64,000 nucleotides of DNA from Eubacterium sp. AF16-48 (GCF_003479405.1 NZ_QUHB01000003.1:1-64000), one strand, 5' to 3'; positions 46,034 through 55,878 are shown, counted from the stretch's first letter. The notes: generated from the letters alone by a model not told the origin. A program made the numbers and translations.

Positions 46034-47440
46034 ATGGGTGGTTTTTTTGGTGTAGCATCTAAAGAAGATTGCGTATTTGATTTATTTTATGGTATTGATT
46101 ACCATTCACATTTAGGAACAAGGCGTGGAGGAATGGCTGTATTAGGAGAAGACGGATTTGACCGTGCAATTCATAATATAGAAAATTCTCCTTTTAGAAC
46201 AAAGTTTGATAAAGATGTACAGAAAATGAAGGGTACATATGGAATAGGTTGTATTTCTGATTATGAGTCACAGCCATTAATAATACGTTCTATTCATGGA
46301 ACTTATGCTCTTACAACAGTTAGCAAGATTAACAATGTTGACGAACTTATAAAGGATTTATTTAAAAACGGGCATACTCATTTTCAGGAAATGAGCGGAG
46401 GGGACATTAATGCCACAGAACTTGTAGCCACACTTATTGACCAGAAAGATAATTTAATTGATGGAATTAATTATGCCTTAGAAAAAATTGACGGTTCCCT
46501 GTCACTTCTTTTAATGAATGAGGCAGGTATATATGCTGCAAGGGATAAAATGGGACGTACACCTATTGCCATAGGAAGAAAAGAAGATGCTTTTTGTGCT
46601 GCTTTTGAAAACTTTTCTTATAAGAATCTTGGATATTCAGATTATAAGGAATTAACACCGGGAGAAATTATTGTTATGACTCCAAAGAATTGTGTTACAT
46701 TATATAAGCCTGATAATGACATGAAGATATGTACATTTTTATGGGTTTATTATGGATATCCGGCAAGTTCATATGAAGGAATCAGTGTTGAAAAAATGCG
46801 TTATAACTGTGGCGAAAAAATGGCAAAGCGTGATAATGTTCACCCTGATATTGTTGCAGGAGTTCCGGATTCAGGAATAGCCCATGCTGTAGGGTATGCC
46901 AATGAATCAGGAATACCTTTTTCAAGACCGTTTATTAAGTATACACCTACATGGCCCCGTTCTTTTATGCCTACAATGCAAAGCAAGAGGGATATGATAG
47001 CTAAAATGAAACTTTTGGCAGTAGAGGATTTAATTAAAGATAAGAGTCTTTTGCTAATAGATGATTCAATAGTACGTGGAACACAGCTAAGGGAAACAAC
47101 GGAGTTTTTATATCAGAGTGGTGCTAAGGAGGTACACATAAGACCGGCATGTCCTCCATTATTATATGGATGTAAATACCTTAACTTTTCCCGTTCCCGT
47201 TCTGATATGGACTTAATTACAAGGCGTGTAATAGAAAGATTAGAAAATGGAAAGGTAACGGAAGAAGTATTGCAGGAGTACGCTGATCCTGAATCTGAGA
47301 AATACGAAAACATGGTTGAAGAAATCAGAAAAGAATTGAATTTTACATCTCTTAGATTTAACAGATTAGATGATATGCTTGATTCAGTAGGAATTGATAA
47401 AAGTAAATTATGTACTTTCTGTTGGGATGGAAAGGAATAA
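46034..47440 (+). CDS. PurF-like amidophosphoribosyltransferase lacking catalytic Cys
   Basis: A 468-residue homologue of PurF, which makes phosphoribosylamine from PRPP and glutamine. The C-terminal half has the PRPP loop SLLLIDDSIVRGTQ. The N-terminal glutaminase half is present (YHSHLGTRRGGMAV, MKGTYGIGC), but the protein begins MGGFFGVAS where canonical PurF begins Cys-Gly-x-x-Gly. The glutamine-activating Cys is therefore replaced by Gly. It would need free ammonia or another glutaminase, or have another role. The ATG at 46034 follows GAGGAGAG; a TTG 15 bases earlier is in frame. Proteins of this MGGFFG type occur in other Clostridia as far as I recall. Confidence 0.8.
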   Translation: MGGFFGVASKEDCVFDLFYGIDYHSHLGTRRGGMAVLGEDGFDRAIHNIENSPFRTKFDKDVQKMKGTYGIGCISDYESQPLIIRSIHGTYALTTVSKINNVDELIKDLFKNGHTHFQEMSGGDINATELVATLIDQKDNLIDGINYALEKIDGSLSLLLMNEAGIYAARDKMGRTPIAIGRKEDAFCAAFENFSYKNLGYSDYKELTPGEIIVMTPKNCVTLYKPDNDMKICTFLWVYYGYPASSYEGISVEKMRYNCGEKMAKRDNVHPDIVAGVPDSGIAHAVGYANESGIPFSRPFIKYTPTWPRSFMPTMQSKRDMIAKMKLLAVEDLIKDKSLLLIDDSIVRGTQLRETTEFLYQSGAKEVHIRPACPPLLYGCKYLNFSRSRSDMDLITRRVIERLENGKVTEEVLQEYADPESEKYENMVEEIRKELNFTSLRFNRLDDMLDSVGIDKSKLCTFCWDGKE

Positions 47441-47458
47441 AAAGCAATTATAAGTATA

Positions 47459-47497
47459 GGCTATTGCATTAAAGAAGAAATGCAGTAGCCTTTTTTT
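47459..47497 (+). terminator. Rho-independent terminator after the purF-like gene
   Basis: GGCTATTGCATT (47459-47470) pairs with AATGCAGTAGCC (47479-47490), followed by T7. Confidence 0.9.
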
Positions 47498-47610
47498 GTT
47501 ATTAGTATCTGAATTTTAGAAAGTATTTATTGAAAACAACAATTTAAGTAAAATTAAAATGTATTTTAATGATTATACGGCATAAGTGATATGGCATTTT
47601 ATGGTAAGTC

Positions 47611-47760
47611 CTAGGCTATGGAAGATTTTAAGCTTCTGATATGTTCATCAAGGTCAATGTGATTTTCAAGCAGAGTAAGAAACTGAGGTTTGTCAGAATC
47701 ATAAATTTCTTTACAATCTTCAAAAATATCTGCCAAAGTGAGTTGTTTTTGTGGTATCAT
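47611..47760 (-). pseudogene. N-terminal remnant of an IS transposase
   Basis: A 49-codon reading frame starts MIPQKQLTLADIFEDCKEI and reaches LLENHIDLDEHI before diverging and stopping. These residues match the N-terminus of transposases of the IS1182-like type, where a 'HIDLDE-hydrophobic-P' stretch leads into the rest of the enzyme. Only the first ~40 codons are left, so it is inactive. A good AAAGGAG site is still present. It lies in the junction ahead of the GH92 gene, marking past insertion. Confidence 0.65.
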
Positions 47761-47871
47761 AGTAATGTCTCCTTTCGGGCGTGATTTATGGTTTTTAGTC
47801 AACTCTATTATATCACAAACCGTGAGGAGATTTTTGATTTTAGCAACAAAAAAATGCCGTATTTATGCGGC

Positions 47872-47893
47872 TTTTGGCGTTTCGCAAACGCCT
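47872..47893. repeat. Palindromic repeat copy 1
   Basis: TTTTGGCGTTTCGCAAACGCCT. Inside it, GGCGTTT-CGC-AAACGCC forms a perfect 7-bp stem with a 3-nt loop. An identical copy lies 71 bp downstream. A GCCG/CGGC hairpin with T residues (47855-47875) abuts it. Confidence 0.8.
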
Positions 47894-47942
47894 AGAAAGG
47901 AGAACTATATGAAAAGGATAGTGGCATATGCAATGCCAGTGA

Positions 47943-47964
47943 TTTTGGCGTTTCGCAAACGCCT
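47943..47964. repeat. Palindromic repeat copy 2
   Basis: Identical 22-bp copy of the repeat at 47872-47893. It lies inside the reading frame that leads into the GH92 gene. An alternative start at 47909 with its own AAAGGAG would be translated through it. Confidence 0.8.
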
Positions 47965-47995
47965 GGTAAATGTAAAAGGAAAGGGAGGAGGAAAT

Positions 47996-50900
47996 ATGAT
48001 GAAAAAGCATTTGAAAAAAGTTGTTTCATTTGCCTTAGTTTTGAGTATGACTTTTCCGGTAGGCATGTCATACAGAGAGACATCAGTAGAAGCAAAAGTG
48101 ATTGATTCGGATTATAATAAGGACGTTTTGTGGTCTACATCCTTTGAATCAGCAGATGGATTTAAAACTTCTACAGTAGATGATAAGAAGGGCACCGCCA
48201 ATATTGCGACAAATGAACTAAGGTATCAGATAAATGGAAATTTATCCGGTGAAATCGAGAGTTACTCGGGAAGTGCCGCGAAAAATGATAATGAAGTTTT
48301 GAAAAATTTGTTTGACGGAGACTCTGGAACAAAATATTTAACTGAGGCAAAGCCGTCGGAAGTTATTGTAAAACTAAAGAGTCAACAGGTTATAAAATCG
48401 TATGCGATAACTTCTGCGAATGATGCTTCCGGAAGAGACCCTAAGAATTGGAGTCTTCAGGGTAGAAATTCGGATAATGAAAGCTGGGTAACCATCGACA
48501 ATAAAACAAATCAGGTGTTTAATGGCAGATATAAACAAAATTATTTTGAATTGGATAACAGCACAGCATATAGCCAGTATAGATTGCGGATTACAGCAAA
48601 TAAAAATGGTGGTTCCATGACACAATTTTCAGAGTTTATTCTTGCAACAGGCAAGTGTCAGGAAGTTGGTGCTTCTATTAGCAAAATGAATAGTGAGATT
48701 ACTTCCGGACCGAGCGATGCATGGAATCAAAAATCCAATGTGGGTTGGACAGGAAGCCACTCTCTTGTATGCAAGGGAGCTCATGTAGGAACTGGTCATG
48801 CATATTCTTATAATGTTATTTATGACAACTTGAATCTTACAGTAAGTGATAATACAAATTTAAGATATGTAATTTTTCCTTCCATGTCTAATGGAGACGA
48901 ATATGACTATGAATATACACAGATGCATATGGCTGTGGATTTAAAGTTTAAGGATGGAACTTATTTAAGTGAGTTAGGTGCAATTGATCAAAATGGAAAT
49001 AAGGTGGATGCACAGTCTCAGGGAGATAGTCGTACACTGGTGGCACAACAGTGGAATGAAATTTACAGCAAAATTGGTGATGTGGCAAGGGGAAAAGTCA
49101 TTGAAAAGATTTTGGTTGTGTACGATATGAAAGCTCATAATGCGGGGGCTTTAGCAAAATTCCAGACATATTTTGATGACATTGAAATATATAATCAGGA
49201 TTATCCGGTATATTCTCATTTATCAGATTATGTAAATATTCTAAGAGGAACGAACAATACAGGAAACTTCTCCAGAGGGTTGACAATTCCGGCAGTAACA
49301 GTGCCAAACGGATTCAACTTTTGGATTCCTGCAACCAACGCAAGCAGTAATTCGGCTTATGAATATCAGAAAACAGATGAATTTCGTTGTATGAGAATAA
49401 GCCATGAACCGTCTATATGGGTTGGTGATAGAGGAACCTGGCAATTTATGGTAAATACCAGCAAAGATTATAATACAAATGACGATTATGGATTGGGAAC
49501 GTTAAAAGCAAACTTTAGTCATGATAATGAGGTAGCAAAAGCGCATTATTATAAAGTTTCTTTTGATGGCAATGGAGGCGATGCAGCAAATTCACAGATA
49601 GAGCTGACACCGACATCTCATGGTGCAGTGGTACGGTTTACTTATAATAACACGGCAAACAAGAGTGTTATCTTTGATTGTGCCAATGGTGGAAGTAGGA
49701 CCGAATATAGTGGAAATACATTTAAAACATATTCTGACCATACAGGGAATGGTTCGAAGCGTATGTACATTTACGGAGAATTTAGTGAGACTCCTAAGGG
49801 AACTAAAATAAATGACAGGAAAAGTATTGCATCCTTTAATTCCAATACAGTTACAATGAAACTTGCCACATCATACATCAGCTATGATCAGGCAAAGAAG
49901 AATTTGAAGCTTGAAATTGGGGGAGACAGTTTTGAAACGGTTTATAACAAGGCACAGTCTAAATGGGATAATCAGCTTGGAATTATCACAGATGTTAAAG
50001 GCGCAAATTATGAACAGTTAGTTACACTTTATTCTTGTATTTACCGTATGTATTGTTATCCAAATCTTATGTCAGAAAATACAGGGTCAAACAGTAATCC
50101 GGTTTGGAAATACAAGAGCCCTTACAAAGATGATAATGCAGCTCCTGTGGAGGGAAAGATTTATATTAATAATGGTTTCTGGGATACATATCGTACTGCA
50201 TGGTCAGGGTATGGACTGTTTACACCGTCCAAAGCAACAGAGTTGTTAAACGGTTTGGTACAGCATTATAAAGATCAAGGATGGGTTCCAAGATGGATTG
50301 CACCGGGTGGAACCAACAGTATGGTGGGAACAAGCAGTGATGCTATTTTTGCCGATGCAATGGTGAAGGGCATATCATTTGATTATGAAAATGCATACAA
50401 GTCCGCATTGAGAAATGCAGCTACTGTATCCGATAACCTTACAAATGGAGGAAGAAAGAAATTAAATATTTCGAACTTTATCGGATATGTACCTGCTGAT
50501 GAAAATGAAAATTTCTCATGGTCCATGGAAGGATATATTAACGATTACGGAATTGCTCAGATGGCAAAGAAATTGGCAAGTCAGACGAACGATGCAACAA
50601 AGAAAGCAAACTATATGTCTGAATATTACTACTATCTAAACAGAGCAAAGAACTATTCCCTCTTATTTGACAATTCTGGTTTTGATGCCACGTCAAAATG
50701 GTTGAGAGGAAGAAAAGCTGACGGTTCTTTGAATTTAGGAAACAGTGACAATAATACGGGATTTAATCCATTCTGGTGGGGGGCAGATTATACAGAAACC
50801 AATGCATTTAACATGGCAGTTTCTGTACCACAGGATGGACTTGGACTTGCAAACTTATATGGCGGTCGCGACCAGTTGGCAGACAAGCTTGATACAATCT

Positions 50901-53065
50901 TTACAACTGATGGAGGATATATTGGATATGGCGCCATGGATGGTGTTGGCGGTATTCATGAACAGAGGGAAGCAAGAGAAGTAAAACTGGGTCAGTATGG
51001 ACACAGCAATCAGCCGGCCCATCATATTCCATATATGTATCTGTACTCATCCCGTCCGTGGGAGACACAGAAGTATGTAAGAGACATTCTTGCAAGATGT
51101 TATGCAGGAAGTACCTTTGGGCAGGGTTATATTGGTGATGAAGATAATGGTGAAATGTCAGCATGGTATGTATTGTCTTCCATCGGCTTTTATCCATTGT
51201 CAATGGGAAATGATGAATTTGCTATCGGTTCACCACAGTTTGAAGAAGTAACTGTTAATTTGGAAGGAAATAAAAAACTGGTAATTAAGGCAAATAACAA
51301 TAGTAGGGAAAATGTGTATGTAGACAGTATGTACGTTAATGGAGAAAAGTATGATAAAACATTTATAAAATACGAGGATTTAATTAAAGGTGGAACAATT
51401 GAATTTAATATGTCCTCAACATCTAATAAAGAGCGCGGACTTGAACAGGATAGCCTTACATCCATAACTACAGGTGACAATAAGCCACAAGTATATACGG
51501 ACTATTCAAAGGATGCCGATAAGTCTTCAAGTACAGGAGTGACTACATTGGATAACTTATTTGATGATAATTCAGATACAGAGACAAAGGTTGATAATAC
51601 AACTACACTTATGTTTAAGTTTACCGATAAAAAAGCTGTAAGAATGTTGACTCTGACATCATCAAAATCAGGAAGAACACCGGATAGGGCACAGGTGTAT
51701 GGCGATAATGAAGATGGTAACTGGGTTTTACTGGGAGACTACCATGACAGTGGCAGCTTGTTCTTTAATGTTTGGGGCAAGTATACAAGACCATTTGGAA
51801 TAAGTGCAGACAAAGTGGGCAAATACTCAAGATATAAAGTTGTTCTTACAGGAACAGATGCTTATTTGTCAGAAGTTGAGATGCTGGGATATAAGGATAA
51901 CGGAATATTAAAGAGTGATTTAAAAAATGCCATTGATGTAGCAAAATCAATAGACACCACAGGTGAATATCTGCCTATTGCAAAACGTCTTGAAAATAAT
52001 TTAAAAGAGGCATGCAGTGTGTATGATAATGGAGAAGCATCAGATGATGAAATTCTAAAAGCTTATCAGTCATTGGGTAGAATTGTGGACATTGAGAAGA
52101 AGACAATTAAAATACATGATGCAAGCAAAGTAGAAGCAGAAGAGTTTGATGCAAAGTCCGACCATATAGTTAATGATGGCAAAAACATTGGTGGAGTGAA
52201 AAATAATACATGGGTAAGATATGACAGTGTGTACTTTAACGGTTTGGCATCTCAGGTAAGCTTTAACTATTCGGGACAAAAGAGTGATGCAGGCGGATAT
52301 GCACAGGTGTATATAGACAGCAAGGTAGGAGAACCTGTAGCAACTATTAATCTTCCGGTTACAGGAGATAATTGGAGTACATATACTACTGTAAGTCAGC
52401 AGCTTGAAAAATCCATAAGTGGTCTTCATGATGTATATATTGTATTTAAGAATGATGGCTCACATAAACATGTGGCAAATGTTGACAATATTGCCTTTGA
52501 TGTAAAAAGTGTTGAGGGAAAGGAAGATGTTGTTATTTCAGATAAGATAAATATTGAGGGATTCCAGATAAGTCAGACTAACTGGGGCTTAAGAACGGTT
52601 TCCTCTGTAGAACCTGAAATCGATGGCAGGAAAGTAGTAGAGTATGGTAATATTTATGCTGTAGACAACGGAGAAGTTAAAAATAAAGATATGGTAGTTG
52701 GAAGCACCAGTAAATATGTTGCGGCTTTTAAGTCTACGGAAAAAGGTATTATTAACAAAAAGTTCTCTGCATCAGATACGGCAACCAACTATGTAATGAC
52801 AATGAAGGATAATGGAAGCACCAAGGCGGCATATACTCAGGAATACCGAATAAGAGGATATGCAAAACTTTCAGATGGAAGTTATGTATACAGTAGTGTT
52901 TCATATTTTTCAATATATAGAGTATCAAAATTATTGTATGATAATTGCAAGATGAGCACCAACAGAGCTCACGAATATTTGTACAATAACATATTAAAGG
53001 TGGTTGACCCTGAATACAAACCGGTAGATTACAACTGGGGAAGTATTGTAGTAAGACCTAAATAA
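47996..53065 (+). CDS. Secreted GH92 alpha-mannosidase with CBMs and shared C-terminal module
   Basis: A 1,689-residue extracellular exo-alpha-mannosidase. Order, roughly: signal peptide (1-35); F5/8-type module (79-219); jelly-roll region (222-407); GH92 N-terminal beta domain and (alpha/alpha)6 catalytic domain (407-1158) with NNGFWDTYRTAW, WSMEGYIND and EQREAREVKLGQYGHSNQ; second F5/8 module (1159-1300); FIVAR-like helices (1302-1372); CBM6-like (1375-1507); shared C-terminal module (1514-1689). GH92 enzymes are Ca2+-dependent and trim mannose from N-glycans or yeast mannan. The ATG follows GGGAGGAGG. An in-frame ATG at 47909 with its own AAAGGAG would add 29 residues and disrupt the signal peptide. 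Confidence 0.88.
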   Translation: MMKKHLKKVVSFALVLSMTFPVGMSYRETSVEAKVIDSDYNKDVLWSTSFESADGFKTSTVDDKKGTANIATNELRYQINGNLSGEIESYSGSAAKNDNEVLKNLFDGDSGTKYLTEAKPSEVIVKLKSQQVIKSYAITSANDASGRDPKNWSLQGRNSDNESWVTIDNKTNQVFNGRYKQNYFELDNSTAYSQYRLRITANKNGGSMTQFSEFILATGKCQEVGASISKMNSEITSGPSDAWNQKSNVGWTGSHSLVCKGAHVGTGHAYSYNVIYDNLNLTVSDNTNLRYVIFPSMSNGDEYDYEYTQMHMAVDLKFKDGTYLSELGAIDQNGNKVDAQSQGDSRTLVAQQWNEIYSKIGDVARGKVIEKILVVYDMKAHNAGALAKFQTYFDDIEIYNQDYPVYSHLSDYVNILRGTNNTGNFSRGLTIPAVTVPNGFNFWIPATNASSNSAYEYQKTDEFRCMRISHEPSIWVGDRGTWQFMVNTSKDYNTNDDYGLGTLKANFSHDNEVAKAHYYKVSFDGNGGDAANSQIELTPTSHGAVVRFTYNNTANKSVIFDCANGGSRTEYSGNTFKTYSDHTGNGSKRMYIYGEFSETPKGTKINDRKSIASFNSNTVTMKLATSYISYDQAKKNLKLEIGGDSFETVYNKAQSKWDNQLGIITDVKGANYEQLVTLYSCIYRMYCYPNLMSENTGSNSNPVWKYKSPYKDDNAAPVEGKIYINNGFWDTYRTAWSGYGLFTPSKATELLNGLVQHYKDQGWVPRWIAPGGTNSMVGTSSDAIFADAMVKGISFDYENAYKSALRNAATVSDNLTNGGRKKLNISNFIGYVPADENENFSWSMEGYINDYGIAQMAKKLASQTNDATKKANYMSEYYYYLNRAKNYSLLFDNSGFDATSKWLRGRKADGSLNLGNSDNNTGFNPFWWGADYTETNAFNMAVSVPQDGLGLANLYGGRDQLADKLDTIFTTDGGYIGYGAMDGVGGIHEQREAREVKLGQYGHSNQPAHHIPYMYLYSSRPWETQKYVRDILARCYAGSTFGQGYIGDEDNGEMSAWYVLSSIGFYPLSMGNDEFAIGSPQFEEVTVNLEGNKKLVIKANNNSRENVYVDSMYVNGEKYDKTFIKYEDLIKGGTIEFNMSSTSNKERGLEQDSLTSITTGDNKPQVYTDYSKDADKSSSTGVTTLDNLFDDNSDTETKVDNTTTLMFKFTDKKAVRMLTLTSSKSGRTPDRAQVYGDNEDGNWVLLGDYHDSGSLFFNVWGKYTRPFGISADKVGKYSRYKVVLTGTDAYLSEVEMLGYKDNGILKSDLKNAIDVAKSIDTTGEYLPIAKRLENNLKEACSVYDNGEASDDEILKAYQSLGRIVDIEKKTIKIHDASKVEAEEFDAKSDHIVNDGKNIGGVKNNTWVRYDSVYFNGLASQVSFNYSGQKSDAGGYAQVYIDSKVGEPVATINLPVTGDNWSTYTTVSQQLEKSISGLHDVYIVFKNDGSHKHVANVDNIAFDVKSVEGKEDVVISDKINIEGFQISQTNWGLRTVSSVEPEIDGRKVVEYGNIYAVDNGEVKNKDMVVGSTSKYVAAFKSTEKGIINKKFSASDTATNYVMTMKDNGSTKAAYTQEYRIRGYAKLSDGSYVYSSVSYFSIYRVSKLLYDNCKMSTNRAHEYLYNNILKVVDPEYKPVDYNWGSIVVRPK

Positions 53066-53080
53066 ATAAGTAAGTAAAGC

Positions 53081-53129
53081 AGTTCTCTGATTATGGCAAA
53101 TAAGCTATAGTCAGGGAACTTTTTTTTTT
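53081..53129 (+). terminator. Rho-independent terminator after the GH92 gene
   Basis: AGTTCTCTGATTATGGC pairs with GCTATAGTCAGGGAACT, followed by a run of at least nine T. Confidence 0.9.
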
Positions 53130-53173
53130 GCGCCTAAAATAAAAAATGAAACATAGTAATAAAAAAATGATAC

Positions 53174-53182
53174 TGGTATAAT
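53174..53182 (+). promoter_or_regulatory. Extended -10 promoter of the GH16 gene
   Basis: TGGTATAAT carries the TGn extension and a consensus -10. No good -35 is visible at 17 bp, as is usual for extended -10 promoters. Confidence 0.6.
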
Positions 53183-53233
53183 GGGTATTGTAAATGACAT
53201 TAAAGTCAAGGAGCGGAAGAAAAGGAGGAAATT

Positions 53234-55861
53234 ATGGAAAGGAAGAAAAAACATTTCAGTAAGCTTTTAAAAAAAATTATGGCAGTTGCATTAACCTGTG
53301 CGCTGACTTTAGGAATGGCAAATGTTCCCGGATGGAATCAGCCGGGAGAAGTGTTAGGAGCAACTACCGCAATTACATCCATGAGCTATTATCCGGGAGA
53401 AAATGGCCCTACGATTACCCATTCGGCAGTAGGAGAGGCAAGTTACGGATTTGTTATGCCTAAATTTAACGGCAAGGAAAGCAGCGAACTGTCAATTGCC
53501 GACGTGGAAAAGGATTTGCAGGTATATGTAAGACAGCAGGAAGGTACAAAGGGACAGTGGAAAAAAATAGAAGATGTTGAGTATTTCAAATGGAATGACA
53601 CCTGGGCATGGGAGTACCAAAGCTGGGGTGGCTGGGTATGCTGGATGAAATTAACTGAAACCACTGAACTTAAATTTCATGGAAAAACAAATGATGTTGA
53701 CTTAATTTATAACCTTGTATTAAACAAACTTGATAAGCTTAAGCTTACAAGTATTACAACAACAGAGGCAAATATAACAGCTGATTCAACAGGAGGTTCA
53801 GCAACCCATTGGGGACTTTGGACTTTTAATGGTGATAAAAACATTAAATATGAACAGGTTCAGGATGATATTAACATTTTGGTAGATAATCATGATGGAA
53901 AGGGATTTGTTAAATTTTTAAGCAATGCTTCATCAGGATTTTTATGGGATCAGAATTTTGGTTATTATTCAGAGGGTGACGGAGGTTACTGGTTTAAAAA
54001 TATAGGCTGGTCATTTACCCTTCGTTTCCAAAAAGTAGGTAACAGCAGTATTTATCAGGACGTAAATGTTACATATACTGAGCCTGCAAGAAGTAATTAT
54101 AATCTTACATCTTACGATGGAAAAACATCTTATGATGCAGGTTCCGTAGAAACAGCATCTGTAGGAATACCACTTCCTAAAATTGGAGGAACCAGTGCAA
54201 TTAAAAAGGATTTGGAACTGTTTAAATATGAAGTTAAGGTAAATAATGTATGGATTCCTCTTACGGATGTAGCCACAAGCGGATGGGTTTATCAGGGAAA
54301 TGGATTTAATAACAGTTCCATAAGCCAGCAATGGGGATATTTTGTTGATAACATATATGGATTATGGTTCCAGCCTGTTAAGAGGGATACAGAGATTAGA
54401 ATAAGCTACCCAAAAGATGGAAAGAAAGGCGGAGATATGAGTGGAAATTCCGTAACATATACAATAAAAGGAAATTCATCATATAAAGATAAGCTTCCAT
54501 CAGACATGGCAGATATAACAGTAGAAGACAGTTCAAATCCTTATACACCATCAGGCTGGAAAATGATTTGGAATGATGAGTTTACGGGAAATAAACTTGA
54601 CACAACTAAGTGGAACTATCAGGAAGGTTTTCTGTTAGATGAAAATGATATTAACACTGCCGGATGGGGAAATCAGGAGTTAGAGTATTATACAAAAGAT
54701 AATGTATCTGTTTCAGATGGCAATTTGAATATTATTATGAAAAAGCAGTCAAAGGAATTTTCACAGAAAAATGATTCCACAAAGAAGGCAACTGCAAAAT
54801 ATTCATCAGGAAAAATTACAACTCAAAATAAATTTTCCGTTAAATACGGAAGAGTGGATTTCAGGGCAAAAATGCCTACAGGAACAGGTGTATGGCCGGC
54901 AATGTGGATGCTTCCAAATGACTCAAGATATGGCTCATGGCCTCTTTCAGGAGAAATAGATGTATTTGAGGGACGTGGAAGAACACCGGATATGGTTTTT
55001 GGTACTCTTCACTATGGCGCACAGTGGCCTAACAATATAAACACATCAGATGTATTTAATATGGTGCAGGATGGAAAGAAAAAAACAGGAATTGCAGACT
55101 GGCATGTATACAGCGTTGTGTGGGATGCAGAAATAATAAAGATATACTGTGACGGTAAGTGCTATTTTAAATGCACATACGGGGAATGGTATTCAGGCTC
55201 AGACAGAGGAAATGCCTATGCACCTTTTGACCAGAGATTTTATCTGATTTTAAATCTGGCTGCAGGAGGAACTTTTGACAGCGGTTACGTTCCTGATGAT
55301 AGTTTTACATCAGGGCTTATGAAGGTAGATTATGTAAGGGTATATCAGAAAATATTAAGAGACACAGAAGATGAGAAACCGGACAAGAATAAGGGAGTTA
55401 CTACTGATGGAGCCCATGACCACCTGTACGGTGATTACAAATTAGGAATAAAGACTCCTGAAAATCCTACAACAAAGCCGGCAGTGGAAAATCCTACAAC
55501 AAAGCCGGCAGTGGAAAATCCTACAACAAAGAATGCAGTGGAAGTGCCTACTAATAATGGCAATAAAAAACCTAATTCGCTGAAGAAAGCATTGGCAAAG
55601 ACTAAGATAACTAAGGCGGTTAAGAAGAAAAAAGCTGCTAAGTTAAGTCTTAAATTTAAGAAGGTTAAAGGGGCAAAGAAGTATAAAGTTCAGATTGCCT
55701 CTAATAAGAAATTTAAGAAAGTTTTGCTTAAAAAGACCGTGAAGAAAGTTACCGTGGTAATAAAGAGCAGAAAGCTTAAGGGAAAGAAAAAGCTTTATGT
55801 AAGGGTAATGGCAGTAGGAGCAAAGAAATGGTCAAAAGTTAAAAAAGTTAAAATAAAATAG
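53234..55861 (+). CDS. Secreted GH16 beta-glucanase (laminarinase-like)
   Basis: An 875-residue secreted enzyme. A signal peptide (to ~40) is followed by three related ~115-residue beta modules (about 45-175, 176-290 and 292-420), each with Trp-rich segments such as WEYQSWGGWVCW. The GH16 catalytic domain (about 440-710) has Glu574, Asp576 and Glu579 in SGEIDVFEG, the laminarinase/lichenase-type bulged signature. A Pro/Thr linker with three NPTTKPAVE-type repeats precedes a lysine-rich FN3-like C-terminal domain (about 790-875). It lacks the C-terminal module of the GH5 and GH92 proteins. The basic C-terminus may bind anionic wall polymers. The ATG follows AAAGGAGG. Confidence 0.9.
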   Translation: MERKKKHFSKLLKKIMAVALTCALTLGMANVPGWNQPGEVLGATTAITSMSYYPGENGPTITHSAVGEASYGFVMPKFNGKESSELSIADVEKDLQVYVRQQEGTKGQWKKIEDVEYFKWNDTWAWEYQSWGGWVCWMKLTETTELKFHGKTNDVDLIYNLVLNKLDKLKLTSITTTEANITADSTGGSATHWGLWTFNGDKNIKYEQVQDDINILVDNHDGKGFVKFLSNASSGFLWDQNFGYYSEGDGGYWFKNIGWSFTLRFQKVGNSSIYQDVNVTYTEPARSNYNLTSYDGKTSYDAGSVETASVGIPLPKIGGTSAIKKDLELFKYEVKVNNVWIPLTDVATSGWVYQGNGFNNSSISQQWGYFVDNIYGLWFQPVKRDTEIRISYPKDGKKGGDMSGNSVTYTIKGNSSYKDKLPSDMADITVEDSSNPYTPSGWKMIWNDEFTGNKLDTTKWNYQEGFLLDENDINTAGWGNQELEYYTKDNVSVSDGNLNIIMKKQSKEFSQKNDSTKKATAKYSSGKITTQNKFSVKYGRVDFRAKMPTGTGVWPAMWMLPNDSRYGSWPLSGEIDVFEGRGRTPDMVFGTLHYGAQWPNNINTSDVFNMVQDGKKKTGIADWHVYSVVWDAEIIKIYCDGKCYFKCTYGEWYSGSDRGNAYAPFDQRFYLILNLAAGGTFDSGYVPDDSFTSGLMKVDYVRVYQKILRDTEDEKPDKNKGVTTDGAHDHLYGDYKLGIKTPENPTTKPAVENPTTKPAVENPTTKNAVEVPTNNGNKKPNSLKKALAKTKITKAVKKKKAAKLSLKFKKVKGAKKYKVQIASNKKFKKVLLKKTVKKVTVVIKSRKLKGKKKLYVRVMAVGAKKWSKVKKVKIK
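55460..55540 (+). repeat. Three tandem 27-bp repeats in the GH16 linker
   Basis: A 27-bp unit encoding ENPTTKPAV occurs at 55460-55486 and 55487-55513, with a variant (KNAV ending) at 55514-55540. The first two copies are identical at DNA level, suggesting recent expansion and possible copy-number variation. Confidence 0.9.
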
Positions 55862-55878
55862 AATAAATTAAAATTATA

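Noticed and set aside
47500-47610. More of the transposase downstream of the 47611 relic
   Set aside because: No frame here continues the transposase sequence, and no terminal inverted repeat could be identified.
55460-55540. CRISPR-like repeat
   Set aside because: The 27-bp units are contiguous with no spacers and encode a Pro/Thr linker in frame.
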